Shown: positions 44,269-56,700 of the stretch, piece by piece
How the letters are laid out: each line of letters opens with the position of its first letter
Position numbering within the stretch: the stretch's first letter is position 1
Assembly: GCA_037951105.1 (NCBI GenBank)
Contig: JBAMJV010004014.1
Location: forward strand, 1 to 64,000
DNA: 64,000 bases
From: Echinarachnius parma
Lineage: Eukaryota > Echinodermata > Echinoidea > Clypeasteroida > Echinarachniidae
Direction: 5' to 3'
Program-made: the position numbers and the translations under genes
The notes under the pieces: model-generated
Seen by the model: only the letters and a program-made list of their open reading frames with translations
Databases searched by the model: none
Told to the model about the DNA's origin: nothing

Positions 44269-44683
44269 TACCGTATTTGCTGGTGTATTAACCGCACCTT
44301 TTTTCAAAAAAAAAAGAAAAAAAGAAAGGGGGTGCGGTTAATACACGACCGTATTAACCGCACTTTAAAAAAAAAAAATGGGGTGCGGTTAATACACCGG
44401 AGCGGTTAATACACCGACAAATACGGTAATCTCAATCAGAATCATAAGAGTTACGAATACTTCTTTTTAGATCTAGAATCATGATACCCCAGAGTAATAA
44501 ACAGAAACATACACATAACTTTCAAAATCATTTACCATATTTGTCAGTGTATTAACCGCACTCCTTAAAAAAAAAAACAAAAAAAACAAAAAAGTGCGGT
44601 TAATACGGTCGTGTATTAACCGCACCCCTTTTTTTTTTTTTTTTTTGAAAAAAGGTGCGGTTAATACACCAGCAAATACGGTA
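44269..44683. mobile_element. Two inverted TACCGTATTTG...GTATTAACCGCAC elements
   Basis: 44269-44428 and 44533-44683 both start with TACCRTATTTG and end with AATACGGTA. Each contains several GGTGCGGTTAATACACC motifs in alternating orientation separated by A- or T-rich runs. Confidence 0.75.
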
Positions 44684-44710
44684 TAATTATGACCATAAAC
44701 TTAATACAAT

Positions 44711-45235
44711 TATAGAGTGGAACCTCTTTAGAACGAGACTCTGTTATAACAATTTTCCTGATATAGCGAGTTAATTTCACAGGTCCAGGTTCTATGTATT
44801 TGATTGTTTTTGGGGGGTGTTTCACAGAGATCCTAAGTTGATCTTAGCACTAAGATGGTCTTAAATATTATGGAAAGCCATTAGTGTCTTGAAACATTTT
44901 TGTAAAAGTTATGTTGAAATGCATAAAATGTGGATTCAAATCATATATATTTTCTAATTATTAAAAAGATTTCATGAATTGTATGTGAAGATTACGAATC
45001 TCTTTGATAATTAGAAAATATATATGATTTGAATCAACATTTTATGCATTTCAACATAACTTTTATAAAACTGTTTCAAGACACTAATGGCTTTCCATAA
45101 TATTTAAGACCATCTTAGTGCTAAGATCAACTTAGGATCTTTGTGAAACGCCCCCCTGATGCAACAAGATATCTGGCATAACGAGGTAAATTCCATGGAC
45201 ACAAGGTGCTCGTTACGATGAGGTTTCACTCTACA
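44711..45235. mobile_element. TIR element (AGAGTGGAACCTC ends) interrupted by a foldback
   Basis: The left TATAGAGTGGAACCTC mirrors the right GAGGTTTCACTCTACA, with TATAGCGAG/ATAACGAGG motifs near the ends. The ends recall Tc1/mariner-type MITEs of invertebrates (inference). The element at 44812-45156 is nested in it. Confidence 0.72.
44812..45156. mobile_element. 345-bp foldback with arms of about 165 bp, nested
   Basis: GGGGGGTGTTTCACAGAGAT on the left mirrors GATCTTTGTGAAACGCCCCC on the right. Arms agree almost throughout (AAGTTGATCTTAGCACTAAG, AAAGTTATGTTGAAATGC). Non-coding. Confidence 0.9.
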
Positions 45236-46431
45236 TTATTCAAATTATTCCATAAACGAACGCAATTTGAAGAAATGAACATAAAATTAACATTCCTCGG
45301 TCGACAAACAAATGTTTTCCTCTTTGAGTTGATCAAGTGTTAGACTGGCCAGAGTTAAATATAAGAATACAATTGATTTAAATCAACAATTACTGTAACA
45401 AAAACTAAATCATCATGATTTTAATAGATTTAAATTGCCTTACATTTTAGAGGGCAATAGACAAACAAAAACAGCAACAATTTGTTAAATGAGTTCTAAG
45501 CTGGCCTTGATTAAACATGATACACCTGATTGAAATAATTACCACAAGAAATCACATTTTAGGCTCTAAATTTTGTCCTGAATCGGGAGGGCAAATGAGA
45601 ATAAAAAACAACTCATCAACAAAATGAGAACATAATCAAATTAACCATGGTATACTACTGTATGTTTGCATTTGTACTGTTCATCTAATTTTTTGTTAAA
45701 CAAAGTATAAACTAACCACTGGGACAAAACGATGTACATTTTACACACAAATACAAAATGTTTGTTTCAGCTATTTGTATACATGTATTTGGATTATAAA
45801 TATAGTGCTTAATGTAGATTAAGTGCTTCACTATCCACACAAATGATTTTTTAAAGATGTAGATTTGATTGCATACTTAAAAATAAAATGGCACTAAACT
45901 GGAATACATGTAAAGAGTATCGTACAGTCAAACCTGTTAAATAGTGACCACTTGCCTAAATAGACCACCTGCCTACAAAGATTCATTTAGATTCATGTTA
46001 CTGTACATATAAACCTCTAGATAAAGAGCATCTGCTTAATATAGGCACATTTCTGGTCTCCCTTGGGTGGTCTTTATAGACAGGTTTGACTGATGATTTA
46101 TTTGTTTCATCTAACAGTTATGACGGCGATATTTCCTTTACTGTTTTACAAGATAAAAAGGACCCTAGCAAAACAAAAAATAGTATTCATAATACTACAT
46201 GTAGATTTCCAAACTGTGAATTGGCTTAGCCATAAAAAAAACACAGAAACTTACACTAAATTTGTTATTATAAATAACTTAAATAGCTAAGCCTCTATGA
46301 TAGAGTATAAATATAAGTAGCACCTACAGGGAAATTTAGAAAAATAGTACACCTATAAAAAGCAGTACCGCAAATGGGGAGCCCATAGCCCCCATGGTAA
46401 TAAAAACCCGCATTAAGGCCTGGGGGTTTTT

Positions 46432-46746
46432 CACAAAGATCCTCTTAAAGTTGAACTTAAATTTTTAAGTTGGAATTGAAAATTATGGAAAACCATCGGT
46501 TTCTTTGTAAACTGTGTGCAGTATTTTAAAAAATGCAACATCAAATTTAGTTTAAAAGCATATTGTATTTCCTATTATCAAGGAGATTTAAATATACTTG
46601 ATGTAAAATTAATTACCGTAAAAGTCTAAAATATGTGCATTTTTGTTCTTGAATATTCTTGCATTCCAAGGCTACAAATGGCTTTCCATAATGTTAAGTC
46701 CAACCTAGAATTTAAATTCAACTTATAAACTTCGTGAAACACCTCC
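46432..46746. mobile_element. Foldback related to 39919-40187 and 44812-45156
   Basis: The left GGGGGTTTTTCACAAAGATC mirrors the right ACTTCGTGAAACACCTCC. Arms are imperfect (AAGTTGAACTTAAA against TTTAAATTCAACTTA). Confidence 0.72.
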
Positions 46747-49700
46747 AGGTCTCCAAAATACTCAGGCAGGGGTCTGTGGAGATTGCATGTTACAGCACTA
46801 TCAAAAAGTCTTATAACTAGTTAACACTTAAATAGTCCCAATGTTTTTATGTCATAATATCATACATAAACAACATGTACAGTAAGTTTATGTTTATTGC
46901 TAAACATCAACAGACATCATTACACACTACTTTTTTCTTTTCTTCATAACAGTTTGAGTTCTTGATCATAATTTAGCACAATTTCAATACAGGCACATGT
47001 ATACCTATTACAAGCATTTAATGCACACAAATTAAAAAAAACCTCTAGTTATTAGAACCATGATAAAGACTGGTACATGTAGTATTATCAACCAGGGTTG
47101 ATCAAGTCTCTTATTGTGGTGTTTAAAAATGACAAAAAGGCCCCAAAATAAGACTTGAAATGAGATACAAACGTGAGATTATTAGAGCTGTAATATAAAC
47201 TGACCCATAAAGTTATACTATCAGGGTTAAACAAACTAATTTGGTGTCACCAAAACATAAATATACCGTTATCCGGTATCTGGGCTCAAATTTTGTTCTT
47301 TGATACATGTAGTTGTGCTGAGCAACAATAATGGTCGTGAAAATCGGATAACAAACACAACATTTCAAAAAAGTCCTTTAGTTTTATGCTGCCGATTAGG
47401 TTTGGCCCCTTAATAAATTTGTCTACTTGAATAACAGAATGAGCGTGAGAGACAAGTGGCACAAATAGGAAAATTTCATTAAAAACAAGAATCGGGTACC
47501 AATTACAAAGAGTTTTTGCCTTTCTCGAGTTTTGAAGAAAAAAATATGGTGAGTTGCTGAACTATATGGTATTGGTAAACAAATGGACAAAGCTAACGAA
47601 TAAATACGGTACATAAATAAATAGATGATTGCCGCACCGTAGCTACAGCCTAAGAAATGTGGTGAACATTTGTACAAACAATGTAAAAGTATTACAGAGA
47701 GTTGTTTAAATTAAATAGATAAATAATAAAGATCAGTGGAACTGTATCATACTGAGCTAAAAGATTGTCCACTATAAAGAATGAATACAAGTGAAATGGG
47801 TAGTGCACCGACTGCACCAAAATTGACAACATACTGATTGGGGGGGGGGGGGGGGGGGGGGGAGTACATGTATACGTATGAAGATAAATGCTAGTTTAAA
47901 TTCACAGAAAAAATTGTTCTTGCTTTGTATTAGAACACAAGGATAAGAGGGAGTATGTACCAGACAGCTTCAATTTACCAAAGAAGATTTTGTTTGTAAT
48001 TTGTATGCAGTTCATTCTACTAAAGAGGGCTTTATCATGCATATGGCATGTGGCCCTGCGCCACCAGATATGTGCTTCAGGCAAACATCAAATTTTACCT
48101 GCCCGACTGGACAACGACAATGAACTGACTTTTTAACATTTATCTTTGTTTCGGGCCACACATTTCTTATTTGGGGCAAGCAACATTTAAATATCAGTCT
48201 TAATATCACTTGCCCAACCGGGCTATCAGGAAAAATATGATTTTTTTTTTATGAAATCTGAGTTTTAAGTTAGTCCCACAAACAACCACATTACAGATAA
48301 ACACACAATTATGTATGTATGTAGTACTGACTACAAGCTAAACAAAAATCATATTTAAGAATTCTGGATTTGTAATATTCAAAATTCTTCAACATATATG
48401 GAATACAAACTAACAAAATCATGAGAATTCTTGATTGGTAATATTTGATATTCGTCCACATAATACAGACCAAAAACTATTAATCAAACACATATCTTGA
48501 TTGGTAGTTTTCAAAATTCTTCAACATAATTGGACCACAAACTGATGAAATCATAAGACAACGTGATTGGAATTATTTAAAAACTCTTGTACATGTTTCA
48601 ATATTTTTCATAACTTCACCTCATAACAAATTTATATCTCATAATTAGTTTCATGGTTAACATATATATGATGATTAAGACAGCACTATCATGACCCGAC
48701 TGTTTGACCGACAAAGTACAATAACTTAATCTGCTTTCTTTTGTATCAATTTGCACTTCAAAATGAATTGTTACAAGATGCCTACTTTGAGACGTCTTGT
48801 TTTCAAGTAACATGTGTATTGAAATCCAATTAGTGCAACTATAAATATTTTTTGGGGGGGGGGTGAATGGCTAATCCGAAACTCACTCTTGGAAACAATG
48901 CATACATTTCTTTTTTAATTGGAGATCAATAATGAAGCAGTTAGGATTATAATATCTTATGACCTTATTTGATTATACTAATACCACCATAATCTTTCAC
49001 ATAATTATGGCTAGCTTGTACAATCACATCACAGCACATTTGATTTTGTAGCACTTTTACAGTCCACATATTAAAATGTTTTTAAATTACAATTATTACA
49101 TTTATTACAATTAAGGTACAAAAACTGGCACTCATTACAAAAAATAGTCAATCATAATCTTCATTAACGTTGTACTGATGCCCAACAATGACAAACGCTC
49201 ATTGACTACGGCTAGTGGTTAAAAGATCTACACAAATAAATTAAGAGATGATCAATATGAGTTTTCCCCAAGGATATACTGGCCAAATAAAGAGATTTTT
49301 TAAAGAGTTCATCACACATACTGCTCATCAATCAATACTATTAATAATTTAGAGTTTCAGTATTTTTCACACGTGACAGTGTAAACTGCAAAACACATGT
49401 GAGTGGATTGCAATATTCTGCATTATTCAGTGAATAATGAATAAAATCCCAGTTTATTTTAGGATAAACTGGCCAAATACGAGGTTTAAAATACCCATCA
49501 CACATACATGTACTGTTTAGCATGACATTATTTAGAGTTATTTAGTTGCATAACTGTGAGTCGGCTTCAATGTTTGACAGACATTATACAGAAAATGTCG
49601 GACACCAATAAAGTTATTTGGATTACTTTGGATCTAAAGAGTCAGGATCACCAATAAGAACACCCCATACAAAGAAATAATGGTACTTCCTATAGAACAA

Positions 49701-50640
49701 CCAAGCAATAACGTTGATCACATTAATTGTATTTGTTAATGATAGCAAAGGTTCTACACTTTTTGTCCTTCAATTTGGAATTTTGGTATCGTATTGGAGC
49801 TTGCCTATTGCCTTGGTCTTTAAATGCGTTGTTAGATTTTTACAATAACTAACCTAGCGATTATTGCTAGGTCACAATTATGTTGGCTTGCCCGACATTG
49901 TTTATAACCATTACCCATGGCAACGCATAGCTATGACATCAAACTTGCCTTGGTCTTTATAAATATTTGTCAATAACGAACCTAGCGATTGCTAGGTCAA
50001 ACAAAAATATGGCCTGCCTGGCATTGTTTAGAACCATTACCAAGGCAATGCACAGCTACGACATCAAACTTCTGTACTCTACTCTATATTATCCCCCCTC
50101 CCCCCCCCCCCCCCCTTCCCCACCCCGCTCTTCGCAAACAAACACTGCTCACAAATGCAGTATTAAATAATCAGAGCAGCCAGACACCCATTTGATCATA
50201 AAGACACTACTCAAACACAGTTCAGTCATAAAGCCACTCCATACTAATGCATACATAGCATTGAAGACACCAATCCGCATGTACATGTATTCATTTTGTC
50301 TAACATCCCACCCATTTACAACTGAACAATTATGCCAAATAGGTAAATTTATATTTAGTCTAACGAAGGGTTAGTCTAACACTCACTTAGTCTAATCTCA
50401 TTCGGTCTAAAGTCTAAATCCAGTTTGTAATAAGTCAATAGGGCTAACGATTATTTGTTCTGTTTGTAGACCATTTAGCCTAAGTGATCATTAGACACAC
50501 CAGCAATTAGACTACATGAAAGTTAGACATGTGATGGGTAAACCAACTGGGTGTAGACATGTAGACAAACTAAGATAAGACTAAGTGTGGATTAGACAAA
50601 TTAATTGTAGACAAAAGGGCTATAAATCTCCGTACTCCTT
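46747..50640. other. Intergenic or 3'UTR interval without a recognisable coding gene
   Basis: Only short frames without motifs. Contains a 23-bp G run (47840-47862), a 15-bp C run (50101-50115), a TTGCCC-type repeat (48060-48240) and a GTCTAA/TTAGAC-rich block (50340-50600) similar in character to 61330-61660. FAM168 genes in vertebrates have long 3'UTRs, so part may be untranslated exon of the - strand gene. Confidence 0.4.
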
Positions 50641-50775
50641 TCCCCCCTAACCTCCACACATTGCTATACTGTCATACTAACCCAATTACATGGCAGCAGT
50701 TTATGGGGTGCCGTTGGTTGTGTCAAATTTGGCAGCAACTATGGGGTGCCGGTTGCGTTGCACGGGCAGTAGCGA

Positions 50776-53700
50776 CTATGGGATGCCATTGTTCTGGTAC
50801 ATCCCGGGATAGCTGGGGTAGAGGGCTGGTGACGAGTAGATGGCAGCGGAGACGCTGGCCGTCGGCTGCGGTTGTTGCTGCTGCTGTTGTTGGTGGTGGT
50901 GGTGGTAAGCAGCCATCATGGCGTAAGGGTAGCCCTGGGCCTGCGCTGCCTGGGCCTGGGCCTGGGCTTGGGCTTGGGCTTGGGCTTGGGCCTGGGCCTG
51001 GGCCGGGGTGACGGGGATGCTGTGCATCGGGGAGAGGCGGGCTGCGGCCAAGGCGGCGGGGTTGATACCCTGCTAGGAGAGAATTATACACACAGGATCA
51101 AGACAATTGTACAATTTCTGTAATAATAATAATAGGTTCAATTTATATATATTGCCTAATATGATATATAATATCATCTCTAAGCGCTTTACACTATTAT
51201 TACCCCCGTCATAGGATACAATGCAAACCAGCACACATTGTGTGCACCATCTCCACTTCCTGGGGAGCATTCCTTCCAAGCGGTCTCATGGGCATTGAGA
51301 AGATTGTTAATATAAAGGCTTTCACCTCCTACCAGGTCCCCATTTATACACCTGGGTAGAGAGCAACAACTGTGGATAAATTGTCTTGCTGAAGCACAAA
51401 CGCGGTTGGCAGGGTTTGAACCCGGAATCTCATGATTGGAAAGCGTGCGCCCTAAGACTCTTGCCACACCACATCCACATCTGTATCAATGAAATGTATA
51501 TCTGCTTGCAACTAAATAATAACATAAATTAAAAGAATAAAACACTTATATAGGCCCGGATTCACAAAGGAGGTTTGTGTAAACCATGGTTTAAACTATG
51601 GTCTACAGTATGGAGTACTGCTCGTAGACAAGTAAAACAATTTCTAATTTCTAATGATATGACTATTATTTCACCATCTTAGAAGACAAACATTTATTTG
51701 GTACCTTTAGTAAATGTGTAGCATCAACATTGTTAACAAGTAAGGAGTTTACATTCTCCATCAGTTTACAAATGGCAATCCATATGTAAAACCATGGTTT
51801 ACACAAACCTCCTTTGTGAATTCCACCCAAATGTGTCTGACTAGCTTTGAGCGCTATGTTGTCATTACAGAATGAACTAGCATCCAGGGCGCATATTCAT
51901 AAAAGCCTGCTCTAGAGCTTAATTTCATGCTGAGTCTATTTTTTGATGATATTGCTATGTATTAACCCTATGTTAACTGGGGGGGGGGGGGGGGGGGGTC
52001 AATTTGACCCCTCTGTAATAATTTCGCGACTTCTCCGGAACCGCGGCAGATATCTAGTTTTCCTTTCATGACTTTTTTCTTGAAGTCTTGCGCAACTTTT
52101 GCTACTAAATTTGCGAAGATTGGACCAAGCATTACAAGGTCACATGACCAATAAGGGTCAATGGTCATCAAAAAACGGTGACCTTTCCATACATGTGTGT
52201 GTATTGGAATGGATATATAATCCATTTTCCCCATATAATTGTAGATTTCCCTTGTCTTTATGGTTGTCATATAAATATCATTGTCAAAATAATACAAAAC
52301 CTAAAAAATATGAACGATAGAATACAAAAGAAATGAAAAACAAAGGAATACATATGAAATTCTTTAAAATATTTGAAAAATTAGGAAAAAGTAGCGTACT
52401 TCGGTAATTAATATGCGCATAATTTGCATATTTAACATTGGATCATTTAAACGAAAACATGAACGCGTCGCTAATACTTCAATGTACGTCCATGCAAAAT
52501 TTCGCGGGAATCTGACAATCGGTCTTCGAGATCTTGGGGGGGGGGGGGGGGGGGGGGGGTCAAATTGACCCCCCCCCCAGTAAAAACCTGGTCTGAAATA
52601 GCCCAGTTAAGATAGGGTTAAAAAACTAGGGTTAACTTAGTAGGTACCTAACGCTAAACCAGCTAACCCTAGTTGGGGACTAGGAAAACTGTTTGTAGTA
52701 TATACTAAATTGTACCATTTGAAATGCACTTATCATGGGACTAAGCTAGCAGGGTTTTATGAATATGGGCCCTGGTGATGGGCTAAATTGTAAATTTTCA
52801 TTAAAATACATTTGAAGGGGAGCCAAATGATGGCATCTTTGATTACTGTTACTGATAAGTGCATGATTACCCTTCTAGTTGTATATTTCCTCTTGGTATC
52901 ACTAATAATGGAAATAATCAATGTTTGAAAACAACTATCATCTATTTTTGACTGAACACTGGAGGCTGCCTTGTTTCCTGACGTTACCGCATGAAACGTC
53001 ATTTGATTGGCATTTAACAAAAGTGAGTTAATGTACATAACCACTGACATAGCATCAGATTCAACAACAGCAGTAACATAACCCGCTTTTGTTGGTGCAC
53101 ATTCAGATGACGTTTCATGAGGTAATATTGGAAAACATGGTAGCCCTCAGTGGTAAATAAAAACAGTTGAAAGTGGTTTCAAAAACATTATTTCCATTTT
53201 AGTGATACCCAAGAGGAAATATATGATTACAAGTGACAGGAATTACGCATTTATCAGTATCAGCAAGCGAAAATTTCAGGGTTAGGCTCCCCTTTAATAA
53301 AATTAACTTTTTTCTCTACTAGCCCATTCTGGCAAGTGAAATCATAAATGTTCAAATTTTACTTGCCCGCTTACTTCTATGTGAGATTTACATGTAAGGA
53401 ATTGCGTTCTCCTTTCGCAGTTGAAGATAAATATTAGTTCCCCAATTGGGGCAAGCAAACCAGACCACTTATGAAATTTTACTTGCCCAACATCAATTTT
53501 TACTTGCCCCCGGGCAAGTGGGCAAGTGTCAGTGTCGAGCCATGTATAAGTGTAATGGGTGACTTACCTGTGACCCGTTGGGCATGTACATTTGCCTTGG
53601 TTGTGGCTGATATAACGAGGAGGGAGGGGCATAGCCCGGGGGGTACGCCGATTGGGCACCGTATATCGAGCTACCCGCCTGAAAGAAAACAAAATAATAA

Positions 53701-56700
53701 GGTTAATAATGAACACATTGATATTCATTTGGTATCGTTTGCGTACTTTACACAGAGCTATTTCTGAAACACTGCTAGACATAGGCAATATATGCTGAAT
53801 ACTAGTACATGTATAAAAGCACTGCATTCATTGCCCTCTTATCTTGGTGTGCTTAAAGGGTTCCCACACCCCAAAAATAATATTCTTATAAATGAAAGGT
53901 AACATTTTTATTAGTCCATTCCACCAACAAGCTCAGAAAAAAATTATATCATGGAAAAACACATCAACATAATAAAGCATGTGTACATATGGGTCTGCAG
54001 ATGAAGACTACCAATTGTCTATGATGAACGCATCGTCCGTGATTCGATTGTGTCCAATTGTACGCGTGAATAGAATTGGCGCACTCGCAGACGTTTGGCT
54101 CGTACAGAACCATGAGGCCATATTGGTTCCGTAAGTGGTGGTAATTAATTGTACTGTTTACGAATTAATATCGCACAATGGTACCGAAACATGTAAGTAT
54201 GTGTTGTTCTTTGCCAGGTGGTCCCCTTTAAAGGGATCTAGTAACTATGTTCACAAATAAACCAAATACAAAAAGTAAGTCCTCCGTAAACAACTCCTCA
54301 TAATTTCATAACCGATAATTGTTTCAAGATGTTGTCTTACCATAATATTTCTTAAGTTGCTATGCACATCAATGATATCCATCACTTTATGGCTGAATGC
54401 CTTGTATGGTTTGTGAAACAATACTGTTTGAAATTCCATCCATTTTCATTCTTTAATGGCACACATGGTTAAATGCATGAATTGCATTTGTTAAACAGTA
54501 CAATTTGAAATTTCTCAATAACTCAATAAACTGCAATAATGATATTAATTATGCGAATTTGGAAAAATTTACCTTTTCTCTCTTTAATTCATGCTTACTC
54601 AACCATGAAGTAATGGTTACCTTTTATTTTAACACATTGTTTTCCTAACTGCCATAGAAATATTTTGGCGAGACGAAATCTTAACGATTCTTGGTTATGA
54701 AATTATGAGCGGTTGTTTAGGGGGGACTTACTTTTTGTGTTAGGTTTATATTATGCAACTATCAAAGGGTTGATACTTCTGCGACCTGATATGACTGCCA
54801 AACCACAAATATGTGGGCCATCGTCCTTGATGGCTTAGAAGACAGGCATGAGGCATCATGACCAACCACCCACTTTCTCCTAGTTCTACCTTTTAAAAAA
54901 TGTTAGGTTACTAATGATCACCCAATGGACTATCTTACCTGTGACAGTGAATGTGTGTACGCCGTTTGTGCAGCCGCTGTGCTGTTCCCTGTTTGGTATG
55001 GATTCTGATTCGCTGGCACCATGTATGGATCTAAACATAAAACAGAACAAATAGTGACTAGTTACACATCATCATGCAAGGGTTAGAGGGACATTAAGTC
55101 AATATATTGGCTAAATTGAGTTTTACATGTATGTATGCCGTTTGTGACTTTGCAGCCGCTGCGCTGATCCCAGTTTGGTAAGGGTTGGGATTCCCTGGCA
55201 CCATGTACGGATCTAAACATGAACAACCAAGTGATAATAATGCAGAAAAAAAAACATAACAAATGTCAAACTTACTTGATTTTCCATAGGGTCTGATGAG
55301 GGGTGAGGCACTACTCTCGTAGAGCAAGCCCCCTCCTGGGGTCACTCCTGCCACTTGACCATTGGCACCTAAAACACAGATTGCAAGATTATATCATTTA
55401 AAAATAAATCATTAAACAAGCCTCCAGACTCACTTTTTTTCTGTACCGGCCCTTTCGATCAAGTGAAATCATAAATCTTCAAATTTGTACTTGCCCAACA
55501 AAAATATCTTGCCCGTGTACTTGTAGATGAGAATTACACATTAAAAAATGCATTTTTCTCTTGGAATTGAACATTTTTTAATTGCCAGATCGGGCAACCA
55601 AATGAGACCATTTATGAAATTTTACTTGCCCAACATCAATTTTTACTTGCCCCGGGCAATAGGGCAAGTGCTAGTGTCGAGCCCTGGATTACAGCACTAG
55701 ATTCAGGCTTGGGGCTATTAGAATTCAATGAATCTTGTCTTAAAGGGATAGTTGAGTTTTGGTAGAGAGGGCGCTAGACTACTTTTTTTTTTTGTGAGGT
55801 AATGAAAAACTGAGTGTAAAATTTGAAAGAGCATAATATTAAAATAATAAAATCATCTTTGTTTGATCAAAATCGGTTCAGAGACGGCTGAAATATCCAT
55901 AAATATAACAATTTGTAATAAAGCTGGGGCCCCGGGTTTATTAGAGAATTTTGAACCAGCCGTTAAAAATTCAAAAAAATGCTTCCTCTTTTCAAAAAGT
56001 TACAAAATAGGTATTTAAATAGTTGTTGGTTATTTCTCTATCTAATCACTATTTCAACAAAACATCACATGCACAATATTTTATTCAAAATGGTTGAAAC
56101 CGATGAGTATTTAGAGAGCGCCCTCTTACGTTTTAACGGCTCTTTTTGAATGATAACATGATCTTTACTACGTCATTTGTAATTTTGTGTTCCTTTCTAG
56201 TTATAACTATTAGTTTGTAATGTAATGATGCAGGTTTTGGTTACTAAAATTCAGTTTCACCAAAACTGTACTCTCCTTACCAGAACTCAACTATCCCTTT
56301 AACTTGCCCAACTGGGCCACAAGGCAGAAAAGTTAATTTCTAGCATTGATTACAGTACAAGGTTAGCTGGATTGAGACCACCAAAAATGAGCTTCGTGGC
56401 GCAAAAAAATTAACAATAATAAACTTGATATACTGAAGAACCAACTTTCAATTGTAGAGAATTTATACAGGGGTCCGTTGCAAAAAGAGATACAATCGAT
56501 TGTAAGTCAGAAACTTTGCGCGTTTTAACCAATCAGATTTGCGCATGATCATAACACATGATCTGACCTACAATTAATTGTAACTTGCAATTGATTGTAT
56601 GATCTCTTTCTGCAACGTACAGGGCCAAGATCTGATTAATACTTACTGAGGGAGCCTGGCACACTGTAGGTGGGAGTAGCTGGGGAGTACACACCATGTG

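Noticed and set aside
50661..51123. Gly/Leu-rich + strand frames near 50.7-51.1 kb
   Set aside because: Antisense of the last exon of the - strand gene, caused by its Ala-Gln and His/Gln repeats.
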